Below, one piece after another: positions 22,150 through 32,700 of a DNA stretch of 64,000 nt. The stretch lies in the NCBI GenBank assembly GCA_963855995.1, contig OY979718.1, forward strand, positions 24,852,282 through 24,916,281, in the 5' to 3' direction. How positions within the stretch are numbered: the first letter of the stretch is position 1; the number at the start of each line of letters is the position of its first letter. The stretch comes from Muricea muricata. Lineage: Eukaryota; Cnidaria; Anthozoa; Malacalcyonacea; Plexauridae. The translations under genes were made by a program, and so were the position numbers. The notes below the pieces were generated by a model. That model had not been told where the DNA came from. It did not search any database and saw nothing but the letters and a program-made list of their open reading frames with translations.

Positions 22150-25100
22150 AGTAATTGGCGAAAGCTGCTGTGAGTACCTGTCGCAATAGCTGTAAATTGT
22201 TGTATTGTTAAAATTTTAGTGCATTTCGAGCTATCGTTGCATCAGTATTATTTCAAGCATGTCTAACAGTCTAATTACTTCAGTATTTGCCAAACAAAAC
22301 ATGGTTTCAATTCTAATCTGCATGATTATTCAGGCTGTGATGGCCCGAAATGTATTATAATCATCATGTTGTTTAAATTACGTACTATAGCTATATTGTG
22401 ACAAAGCTTATAAAATAAAATCAATTAAGTAAAGTAAATTAAACGTGAGAAGTTTGCTTCCAAAAATTGACAGTCTGCATCTATTTATTAGTAAAAATGC
22501 GTTTCATGTAGTTGCTGTATCGTTGACACGGCTTAAAAACCAACAACAACAAATGCCGAAATAAACATTCCCAATTATTCTATAACTCGGAATGTAAGAC
22601 TGCCACGTCTTACACGGTGATCGTTGTGCCGACAAACTCGTTGGAAAAGTTTTGCAAATCCTTTGAAAATGCAAATGGGCAACTTGCAAGCACACGGCGA
22701 CGGTAGAGAGGAGTGTGATAGTGCAACGCACCAACCAAAACGCACTTAATCTGAGAAGAGATTCGCTAATAATCATGGAAAACAAGAACATAGACAAGCG
22801 TAATTTTTTTTAACATCCTCACCCCAGAAAGTACTGAAAGAGCAGAAGCAAACCCCCTTCAGAGTCTGCACGTCAAGCGAAAAGCGTCACTATTTCCTAC
22901 ACAACCGTAAAGCAGACGCTTCGAAGCAGATAAACGATCAAAAAAGCCCAAAAACTCGTTTTTCAAAATACTATTCCTAATTTTTTTTTGCCCGGTTGCA
23001 GCGCCATCTCCGATTCTTCTCTTTGGGGTCACGCGCGCTAGGTATACGTGAGCAATCTAGGTCTCTTATATCCATGGATCACAGAAATTGGCGAAAGCTG
23101 CTGTCAAAACCCTGTCGCAACAGTTGTAAATTGTGGTATTGTTAAAATTTTAGTGCATTTCGAGCTATCGTTGCATCAGTATTATTTCAAGCATGTCTAT
23201 AACAGTCTAGTTGGTTTAGTATTTGGCTAACAAAATATGGTTTCAATTCTAATCTGTTTGATTGAGGCTGTGATGGCTCGAAATGTATTATAAGCTTGTA
23301 GTTGTAAAGTAAGATAAAATAAATAAAGTAAATTTAAACGTGAGAAGTTTGTTTCCAAAAATTGACAGTCTGGGTCTATTTATCAGTAAAAAGCAGTTTG
23401 ATGTAATTGCTGTATCGTTGACACGGCTTAAAAACCAACAACAACAAACGCCGAAATGGACATTCCCAATTATTTTATAACTTGAAATGTAAGACTGCCA
23501 CGTCTTACACGGTGATCGTTGTGCCGACAAACACGCTGCAAAAGTTTTGCAAATCCTTTGAAAATGCAAACGGCAACTTGCAAGCACGTGGCGACTGTAG
23601 AGAGGAGTGCGACAGTGCAACGCACCTACCAAAACACACTTATCTGAAGAGAAGAGATTCGCCAATGAACATTCAACACAAATATCGCACATAGTCAAGC
23701 GTAATTTTTTTTTGACATCCTCCCCCCAGAAAGTACTGAAAGAGCAGAAGCAAACCCCCTTCAACGTCAGCACCTCAAGCGAAAGGCGTCACTATTTCCT
23801 ACACAACCGTAAAGCAGACGCTTCGAAGCAGTTAAACGGCGATCAAAAAAGCCTAAAAATCCGTTTTTCGTAATATTATTCCTAAATATTTTTTGCCCGG
23901 TTGCGACGCCATCTTGGATTCTTCTGTTTGGGGTCACGCGCGCTAGGTATACGTGAGCAATCTAGGTCTCCTATATCTATGGATCACAGTAATTGGCGAA
24001 AGCTGTTGTGAATACCCTGTCGCAATAGTTGTAGATTGTTGTATTATTAAAATTTTACTGCATTTCGAGCTATCGTTGCATCAGTATTATTTCAAGCATT
24101 TCTATAACAGTCTAATTGGTTTAGTATTTGCCAAACAAAATATGGTTTCATTTCTAATCTGTTTCAGTCAGGCTGTGATGGCTTAAAATGTATTATATAA
24201 TATCATGTTGTTTAAATTATGTAGTAATTAATAGCTATATTGTGAAAAAGCTTAAAAAATAAAATAAAATAAACAAAGTAAACTTAAACGTGAGAAGTTT
24301 GCCTCCAAAAATTGACAGTCTACGTCTATTTATCAGTAAAAACCCGTTTGATGTAATTGCTGTATCGCTGATATTGCTAAAAACCAGCAACAACAACAAA
24401 CGCCGAAATAGACATTCCCAATTATTCTATAACTCGGAATGTAAGACTGCTACATCTTACATGGTGATCGTTGTGCCGACAAACACGTTGCAAAAGTTTT
24501 GCAAATTTTTTGAAAACTATGAAATGGGCAACTTGCAAGCACACGGCGACTATAGAGAGGAGTGTGATAGTGCAACGCACCTACCAAAACGCACTTAATG
24601 AAGAGAAGAGATTCGCCAATGAGCATGGAAAACAACAATCGCACATAGTCAAGCGTAATTTTTTTTGACATCTTCCCCCCAGAAAGTACAGAAAGAGCAG
24701 AAGCAAACCCCCTTCAACGTCAGCACCTCAAGCGAAAGGCGTCACTATTTCGTACACAACCGTAAAGCAGACGCTTCGCAGCAGTTAAACGATCAAAAAA
24801 GCCCCAAAACCCGTTTTTCGTAGTACTATTCGTAATTTTTTTTGACCGGTTGCGACGCCATCTTGGATTCTTCTCTAGCTTTGGGGCCACGCGCGCTAGG
24901 TATACGTGAGCAATCTAGGTCTCCTATATCTACGGATCACAGTAATTGGAGAAAGCTGTTGTGAATACCCTGTTGCAATAGTTGTAAATTGTTGTATTGT
25001 CAAAACTTTACCGCATTTTGACTTATCGTTGCATCAGTATTATTTCAAGCATGTCTAACAGTCTAATTGGTTTAGTATTTGCCAAACAAAATATGGTTTC

Positions 25101-25252
25101 AATTCTAATCTGCTCCATTCAGGCTGCGAATGGCTCGAAATGCATTATAATCATCATGTTGTTTAAATTATGCATGTAATATAGCTATATTGTGACAAAG
25201 CTTGTAAAATAAAATAAAATAAATAAAGTAAATTTAAACGTGAGAAGTTTGC
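22150..25252 (+). repeat. Tandem array of ~0.92 kb units (3.3 copies)
   Basis: Units begin near 22150, 23070, 23970 and 24930; the last stops at 25252 after 'cgtgagaagtttgct'. Each complete unit consists of about 780 bases starting with '(GGATCACAG)taattggcgaaagctg', then about 150 bases of the T1 right end ('gcagttaaacgatcaaaaaag' to 'ctcctatatctat'). Inside each unit a short hairpin, GTAAGACTGCCACGTCTTAC or a variant, recurs. Open frames in the units are not kept between copies, so the array is taken as non-coding. Confidence 0.85.
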
Positions 25253-25604
25253 TTGCCAATTTCAATGTTGTTTTCTGCCATAAAATGTTACATTTTAAAG
25301 TTACACGTTCAATTTTTTCTGTCGACGAGTCGATTATGACTTTAGCGTTTGTGTATAGTTCATATACATTGACAACAGCGTTTCGACATCGAAATAGGGG
25401 CGCGGGGGGAAGAGATTCCAAATGTCTCAATATATTTTGTGAGCAATTGCAGGTCCAGCTCTGGTTATTGCACCCTTGCACAACGCAACGTGATGATGGA
25501 AGAATTTTTTGTCCGTATTTTTAGCCATATTTGTGGTTTGTATTGTCCAAATGATTTAAATAGATAGCGGAAAAGCATCTGGCCAAGCACATGTGTTGAG
25601 TGAA

Positions 25605-25612
25605 TGACGTCA
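25605..25612. promoter_or_regulatory. CRE-like palindrome upstream of the receptor gene
   Basis: TGACGTCA lies 58 bases before the chosen ATG and is followed by an ETS-like ACATCCTG. TGACGTCA also occurs inside repeats in this window, so its role here is only a suggestion. The rest of 25253-25669 shows no gene. Confidence 0.3.
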
Positions 25613-25669
25613 CATCCTGTGTGATTACGCCCCCAAAACCCCTTCTCTCTTAATAATTGGGCGCATTTG

Positions 25670-28600
25670 ATGGCGTTTAGTGCCACTTTAAGAATGGGTG
25701 GCTTAAGACGATTCATGGATACTATGTTGTTTATATTTTACGCCGTGTTTGTTCTAAAATGCTCGTCAGCGAACAGAGTCAAGAAAACTGACTCGGAGTT
25801 GGTTAAGAATAATCTTGAAGGATTTGAAAGGCAAGATTATCATGAATCAAGCAAAAGAGCAATGATATATGAATTCGATAGACTCATCTTGGCAAATAGA
25901 GAGAGAGGTCGCCAGTTAAAAGTGAAACGAAGAAAATTTTCGAGTCTGAGCGGCCTTGATAAAGACTCCTTTGTTCGACAGCAGTTAAAGAAAGAGGGCA
26001 CAAACGACCGAATTACTTCTCAAGGAACGAGGAAAGGGATTACAGAACTACAGGAAATATTGCAACCTGAAGTTTATGTAACCACTTCTAAAGATACGAG
26101 TCTACAGTTTAATGATGTATTGAATCGGTTGTCGCCAAAATTAAGAGCATCAAACAATAGAAAAGACGCGGTAAACCTCGATCAGACATCAACCCAAAAC
26201 AACCAAAGACATAACGAAATTGTATCTAGTCGCCATGTCGTGAAACGAAACGTAAACACAACCCAGTCGAGTGCACCGTCAACTACCAACCCACTAAGTA
26301 TAAGCTTACCTCCACCCCCCCCTTCACCCCCCCCTTCACCCCCCCCCCCTTCACCCCCCCCCTTTACCCCCCCCCCCCCACCACCCCCCAGCCCCCCTTC
26401 ACCCACCCCCCCTTCACCCCCCCCATGCAATTTGGAACAGTCTGACATTCCGACATGTACAAGGGAAAATTCCTGCAAAGGACGTTGTACTAATCGCACG
26501 CAATGGCAAACTGAAATCGAACTGCGCTGTTCATGTGACCCGGATTGTTATGAAGTTTTCAATGACTGTTGCACGGATTACACCAAGTACTGCGGGCCTC
26601 AAGAACCAAAAGAAACGCTGACTAAGAAATATAAGTACACCTGTGAAGCTTTTGGACATTATAATAGAGGGTATTGCAGTGTCAGTGACGGATTGTGGAT
26701 GGTCGCCCGATGTCGTCCCGATTGGCCTAACGACACGTTCCGAGCCAAATGCGAAGCACCACTGAACAAACTCAGTTACTCCAACACAGACCTTGATGTT
26801 TACCTTCCGGTCCTTGGTCAAGACAACACGACATTTCGCAATATGTACTGCGCGCGATGCAATGGCGTCGAGAAGTTTGAATTCTGGCCTCTTGATCTTT
26901 CAACCGATGTCATCCCCCCGGAAAATTACAACAGCACAGAAAAAATTCGCTTCCTCTTGGTCCATAGAGCTGCATTTCAGCTCTCGGGTGAACAATTGAG
27001 ACCAAGAGCGAATCAGGGCAGACGATACTGCCTTATACGGAACATTGAATATTGTCCCATCGGAGAAAATGACCCCTCATGTAACATGGGGGATATAGCT
27101 TTGGTCTCCTATGGCTTCACCCACTTCAAGAACGCGAAATGTGCAGCTTGCAAAGGTCTAGAAAAAGAAATGCTGACGTGTTTCCCAAGTGAAATACCCA
27201 AGACTTGCTTTTTTTTTATCCCCCAGTCGTTCTCGCTGGTTCTGGACAGGAAGCAGACTGAAAGTGAAATCCAGACAAAAGTCTCGAAACACGGTGACAA
27301 ATGTGGAGAAACTGGGATGATTTATGATGATATTTTGCAAGTCTGCCGAGTAAATTGGTTACCTCCACCAGAGCAGAGCAGGCAGGCAAGATTCTACGTC
27401 TACACTTGGTTAGCACCCCCACCAAATTCTCACAACAGCTCTTTCGCACCTGAGGAATTCCAAGAATCGCTTTCAAAATATTTGAATATTTCCAGCGAGC
27501 AACTATCCGGCATTGACCTAACGACCATTTTCCAGCCGGTAACAAACCTATCGTTGTTTTATGTTGTGTCTTCGAGCGTCGTTTTAACCCCAAGACAAAG
27601 TTTGGAGCTTTCTTCTACGAATCAAAATGGTGACATTGCAAGTTCTGAAATAAAAATTCTCAACTATATTTACTTTTCAAAAGTTTTTAGCCTGCATATG
27701 AGAGGCTTGATGTACATTGTATTCAAGGCCACATCGCGTCCCTTGGCATGTGTAGGAAAAACGACATACATGCCGGCGGAATACACACTTCTCGAGCAAG
27801 GACGAATATTTGTCTCAACCATAAACAAAACTTACGAACGCTTTGAATACTACCGGGAGAGCATCGAACGACTTGAAACCAAACGAAGTAATATAACCGT
27901 ATGTCAAAGCCACGTTCTGGCTAAATGTAACGGGTCTATAGCTCTTTACGAGAAAGATGAATATGCAGTATTTGATAATTTGAGTATTTATGTTACCGAG
28001 ATGTCAAGTTTGTATGACTACGGAGAGTACGAAATATTACCCAACACATCTGTGGCAGTCTGCAAAATTTCCGAAGTGCCTGTCATTGCTAAAGTTCGTC
28101 AAACAATCCGTGAAAACGAAGCCCTTGGGTATATAACATTCATTTCCTTTCTACTTTCAATATTGTTCCTCGTGTTTCTACTGGTTACCTACATTCTCTT
28201 CTCTCAACTTCGCACACTTCCTGGAAAGAACCTGATGAATTTTGCTGTGACTTTGTTATTTTTTATGATATTCTGGCTGCCATCAAATTTCACTGAAGTT
28301 CGATCAGACAAACCATCATGCAAAGCAATGGCTGCTTTGGAACATTACTTCCTAATGGCATCGTTTGTCGGCATGAGTGTCATCGCCTTTCACACGTGTA
28401 AAGTCTTTGCCAGAAGATTACCTGCCCCGAAAATGTCAGTACGGCATGAACAAAAGCTGTTTTGTATGTATCTAGCATCGGTGTGGATTCTACCTGGAGT
28501 TTTTGTTGCAATTTGTCTTGTGTTAGACCACCAAGATGTTGTAAAACTCGGCTATGGAGAATCAGAAATCTGCTGGCTAACCGATAACAACGCTTACACA

Positions 28601-29005
28601 TACTTTGTAGCCATTCCAGTCGCAGTCATGCTGTTGTTTAACATCATTGCTTTCATCGTTACTGCTGTATATCTTCGAAAACACGGTCAAAACACAGCAG
28701 CGAAACAAGCGAGTGGCTGCAGACGGTCGAATCTGTCAATATACGTAAAGCTTTCCACTCTGATGGGATTCACATGGTTATTTGGCTTTCTTGCTCTCGT
28801 CGTTACAACCACAACAGTATTTTGGTATTTCTTCGTCATTTTTACCTCGTTACAAGGCGTATTTGTTGCAGTAGCGTTTGTCGTAAATGAAAAAACATTC
28901 AATTTGTATAGACAAAGTTACAAGAAGTACAACAGTAGTTCACGCACGATGGCAACTCCGAGAAAAAACATCGCAACGAACATCCACCAAGATACAAAAC
29001 TATAA
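25670..29005 (+). CDS. Somatomedin-B adhesion-like 7TM receptor (family B, Methuselah-like), intronless
   Basis: A 1111-residue membrane receptor. An N-terminal hydrophobic stretch (MLFIFYAVFVLKCSSA, about 19-34) is a signal peptide, and 65-200 is basic and low in cysteine. A proline-rich tract follows at 214-252. A somatomedin B domain lies at about 263-308, with the eight-Cys pattern and the C-x-C-D...DCC-x-DY core. A cysteine-rich ectodomain runs to about 810 with many N-glycosylation sites. Seven membrane segments span about 817-1080, with a Cys before TM3 (KPSCKAM), a Cys in loop 2 (SEICWLT) and the TM6 motif GFTWLFGF, all typical of family B. I see no GPS cleavage motif, so it resembles Methuselah-type more than true adhesion receptors. 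The short tail ends in basic and Ser/Thr residues. The ligand is unknown. The ATG at 25670 is the first in frame; 25715 is an alternative that keeps the signal peptide. Having no introns is unusual for such a long receptor gene. Confidence 0.85.
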   Translation: MAFSATLRMGGLRRFMDTMLFIFYAVFVLKCSSANRVKKTDSELVKNNLEGFERQDYHESSKRAMIYEFDRLILANRERGRQLKVKRRKFSSLSGLDKDSFVRQQLKKEGTNDRITSQGTRKGITELQEILQPEVYVTTSKDTSLQFNDVLNRLSPKLRASNNRKDAVNLDQTSTQNNQRHNEIVSSRHVVKRNVNTTQSSAPSTTNPLSISLPPPPPSPPPSPPPPSPPPFTPPPPPPPSPPSPTPPSPPPCNLEQSDIPTCTRENSCKGRCTNRTQWQTEIELRCSCDPDCYEVFNDCCTDYTKYCGPQEPKETLTKKYKYTCEAFGHYNRGYCSVSDGLWMVARCRPDWPNDTFRAKCEAPLNKLSYSNTDLDVYLPVLGQDNTTFRNMYCARCNGVEKFEFWPLDLSTDVIPPENYNSTEKIRFLLVHRAAFQLSGEQLRPRANQGRRYCLIRNIEYCPIGENDPSCNMGDIALVSYGFTHFKNAKCAACKGLEKEMLTCFPSEIPKTCFFFIPQSFSLVLDRKQTESEIQTKVSKHGDKCGETGMIYDDILQVCRVNWLPPPEQSRQARFYVYTWLAPPPNSHNSSFAPEEFQESLSKYLNISSEQLSGIDLTTIFQPVTNLSLFYVVSSSVVLTPRQSLELSSTNQNGDIASSEIKILNYIYFSKVFSLHMRGLMYIVFKATSRPLACVGKTTYMPAEYTLLEQGRIFVSTINKTYERFEYYRESIERLETKRSNITVCQSHVLAKCNGSIALYEKDEYAVFDNLSIYVTEMSSLYDYGEYEILPNTSVAVCKISEVPVIAKVRQTIRENEALGYITFISFLLSILFLVFLLVTYILFSQLRTLPGKNLMNFAVTLLFFMIFWLPSNFTEVRSDKPSCKAMAALEHYFLMASFVGMSVIAFHTCKVFARRLPAPKMSVRHEQKLFCMYLASVWILPGVFVAICLVLDHQDVVKLGYGESEICWLTDNNAYTYFVAIPVAVMLLFNIIAFIVTAVYLRKHGQNTAAKQASGCRRSNLSIYVKLSTLMGFTWLFGFLALVVTTTTVFWYFFVIFTSLQGVFVAVAFVVNEKTFNLYRQSYKKYNSSSRTMATPRKNIATNIHQDTKL
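26310..26424 (+). repeat. C-rich minisatellite coding for the polyproline linker
   Basis: Runs of 'ccttcacccccc' code for Pro with Ser every few residues, and C-runs reach 7-11 bases. It stays in frame with the receptor. Such runs mutate easily, so linker length and frame may vary between individuals. The opposite strand shows a glycine-rich open frame that is only a shadow. Confidence 0.85.
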
Positions 29006-32000
29006 ATTTTGCAGCGAGTTGGACGCTGTTACACGCAAAACTTTTTCTTGCAACTTGCAATGGTGACTTCGAGTTATGTCTTATCTAAACGATAGTCGGA
29101 AGAACTATAAGCTCCTCTGCCAAATATTTTCGGTGACCACTTAACAAATAACAAAGGCTTCCGTTGTTATACTAATATCATATAAACGAAGCAGTGAATT
29201 TATTAGATAGGCACAATAAGAACAAGATACCGTCACCCTATGTTATCAAGTACCAAAATTTTCACAGCATTTCTTTTGTGATTCAGCTGTGAAAGACTGT
29301 CCTTAAAGAGGTGAACAACTAAAAGCAGAAAGTGAACCGGACTATACAGTATAGTTTTTTTTCGCGCTCCATCTCTAGTAGCATCAGCTATACTAGCCAA
29401 GCACGCATTACATTCATATTATGCGCAAGTTGCAAGAGAAAACTGCAACGTGTAACAGCCGATCGAACAGCTAGATTCTTGAGATTGGATTATGATATAA
29501 CAAAGATGGTTTCATGTCGAGTTGGTAAGCGACTTTTTACGAATTTTGACAGGCTACGATTATAAACATTTTGTTTATATTTTATTCTCATTTAATACAG
29601 ACTTCTCAGGCCGTGTAATTTCTAATATTAACTGCTGACGAAAAAACTTGTTTTAGTACATACATAATCACATCTATATAGGAGAGACTTTTTAAAAAAT
29701 ATGCATGTCTTTCAGTGTACATTTCAAAATCTAATAAAATACAAACTACAAAGCATGCATATTGTCGTAAAGTTTCCTTAAATAATCCCCAGGATTTTTT
29801 CTTTAAAAAACGCAAGATGTTGACAGCAAATATTTGTTTATTTCTTTAATAATATGTTTATTTCATAATTATTTACTATTCTCATTGTTGAATCAAGGAA
29901 CACTTCCGCTAAAAAACTGAATCTTCTTCAAAACAAAAGGGTTGTGGACAAAAATACTGGAAAATATCTTTGAATGCTGATATGCTTTTAAAAGTGTGTC
30001 CAAACGCTGACCGTTGCTGAAACCACCCTATTTTGAAATGCATTTTAATAATTGTAAAAGCAAGTTTATAATTCTTGTGACAAGCACTATATAAACTTAA
30101 GTTAATGAAACAAGCATTGTGCCAGAAGTAAAATTGTGCAAAGTCTCACAGTATACAAAGGTCAGTTTGGGAAACACGTGTTCATACTCGTGCTAGGCGC
30201 AATGCCAACTGTAACAACAAACCATTGTCTAAATCTCTCCCTATGTGTCTCGGCAAGTGGACTAATCAGGTTTAACCATGTCAGCTAAATAGTTTCCTGC
30301 TTGGATCAATAAGTATCATTCTGTCACATGCAAGCAAAAGCGTCTGACCTTCACGACATTATATTTCAAAATTGCCACCCTTCCCACCCTTCAATGATTT
30401 TGCACCATTTTAGCGTTAGTTTAATATAGAATTAAATAATTGGATATAAACATGTAAATAGTCTATGTCACACTCAGTCAACATCATTTGCATGGTATGT
30501 TACTCATGCAAGGTTAAAATGAGGTATTATGGGATAGTTAATATGGTTAATTGTAATATAAATACATGAGTAAAATGAAAGTAAAAAATATTATATAAAT
30601 AAATATTATATAAATTTTTTCTTTGGTTGATGGTGATGGAGTGCTCCCAAAGGTCACCCTCGCCCCCATAGACTCACATAAAACATATATATATTTTATA
30701 GTAATTAATTATGAGGATTCACTTCCCCTTGCATGTTAAAGCAAACAATGACCATCACGGGAATCTACTACCCCTTGGACATTTAAAGTTCCCATCTTGG
30801 GGGAGCTACTACCCCATGAGCAAAGTCCAACATGGGGGAGTCATTACCCCCTGAGAGCATAGCTATATCATAATCATAATCCTGGAATAGTGAGGGGGGG
30901 GGGGCATTTTGACCAATGTTTTTATATAAGAATCGGATCATTTCTCCTCATTAACCCTTCTCCGACAATATTGTGTATGTGTCAGTGGTTTAATAATTGT
31001 CTCATGATATTTGCCTGATAATTGGTGCATTAACAAATATATCTAGTCGATTGTGTGGCAACGGTAAAATGATGTTTCCATGCGAAGGAAAGTCGACTAA
31101 AAACTCAATTGCTTGCCACGAAATAATTTTTCGACAAATTTCAATAGATTCGTATTTTCATTAAAGCAATCAATTATAATTACCTTTTACCCCGACGGCG
31201 ACGGGTACGGAGCCCATTTTCGAAAGAAAAAACAAGATGGCCAGAAAATGGCTCGTTTTTGAAGCTATTTAAATGCTCGCAATTCGTGCTTTATCGGAAT
31301 ATAAAACGCTCGGCTGAGCCTCGCGTTTTATATCTGGCAAAGCACTCCTGCTCGTATATTAAATAATACATACACGCTATAGATACTCTTCAGGTCATAT
31401 ATCCCAAAAAATCCAACTGAGGTATAACTAAAATAACGTATTGTTAGAATGATTGGATACGACAGTACTCTGCTTAATAGTCTAGGGCTCTAGGCCCTGT
31501 ATAAGATTCTGTATATGCGTTTCATTTACCAGAGATAAAAATTAAAGCCCTTAATACAAAACTTCCAAGGGGAAAAGTTTTCAAATTTTATGATTCTTTT
31601 GTGAAGAGATTATTATATAGGAGGAAGTGATGTCTGCAGGATGTTTCCACAAGGCAGTAAGGTTGTGCCACATTAGCACCACGTATGCCTGTCACGTTCA
31701 TAGTTTACCCTAAATTTTAACAATGTATAATTGAATGGCATATAGCCCTTTCAGCAACTACTGATGAGCGAGCTTTATGCGTCTTCTGAGCATTACAAAA
31801 AAAACATGCACCTTGTGCCCCTTATGTCTAGACAGGCAGAGTTTACCGCTAGAGCAGGCATCTTGTAACGTTGTGAACAAATGAACAATTTTAATATGTA
31901 AATTGCTGGGTAATCTTTAATCTTTATCATTGCATAGTTATGTTGTCTGTTTGACTGCTCCTAATTTTTTTAAGAAACAGGGAGCTGAGCTGGAAATTTC

Positions 32001-32044
32001 TGCCAGTTCTGGGCCAAATTATTAAGGACAAGAATTCTTGACAA
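29006..32044. other. Gene-free stretch with short hairpin repeats
   Basis: No coding region is recognised. At 30640-30860 there is a series of 'ctaccccatg/ catgggggag' palindromic words, similar in style to the repeats near 56580 and 56960. Several poly-G/C runs occur, including one near 30892. Confidence 0.4.
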
Positions 32045-32204
32045 TACACTGTAAACTTAATAGAGCTGAAACGACCCCAATTTTCGTTTTGGCCCCCTGA
32101 GGGCTAAAGCTGTTTTGGCCTTACTCAAAAGCTGTTCTGGCTTTCAAAGTCTGAAACGACATCCGCAAGCCCATTTGGCTCTACAGGTTAGCCAATTTGG
32201 CCCT

Positions 32205-32700
32205 GCCACTTGCCATGACGACTCTGTCATTTTCCAATTTAGCCCCTCGCATTTTAAATCGGCCCCATGGAGCGAAATAGCCCTCAGACCTAGACCTATT
32301 TCGGCTCCTTTAAAACGACCCTGATGGTGTACGTATCAGCCCTATATAATTGTCATTTTGGCCCATTCAAGTGATTCGACGTGCCACTTGCCATAACGAC
32401 AATGTCATTTTTCAATTTAGCCCCTCGCATTTTAAATCGGCCCCATGGAGCGAAATAGCCCTCAGAGCTAGACCTATTTCAGCTCCTTTAAAACCACCCT
32501 GATGGTGTACGTATCAGCCCTATATAATTGTCATTTTGGCCCATTCGAATGATTCGACGTGCCACTTGCCATAATGACGCTGTCATTTTCCAATATAGCC
32601 CATCGCATTTTAAATCTGCCCTATAGAGCAAAATAGCCCTCAGATTAAAGCGAATATAAGCAACCCTCAGTGTATCTTTTAAGTGTATTAGCCCTATAAA
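32205..32700 (+). repeat. 178-bp tandem repeat, left side of CACTG element
   Basis: 'GCCACTTGCCAT' starts at 32205, 32383 and 32561, an exact 178-base period. Copies 1 and 2 are nearly identical; copy 3 is more diverged and fades by about 32700. Confidence 0.85.

Noticed and set aside
23288..24671. Open frames on both strands in the 0.92 kb array
   Set aside because: Frames break differently in each unit and show no domain.
22150..25252. CRISPR-like or satellite control region
   Set aside because: Units of 0.9 kb without short spacers do not fit CRISPR, and the host is an animal.
26182..26499. Glycine-rich open frame on the minus strand
   Set aside because: It is the complement of the C-rich polyproline tract in the receptor gene.
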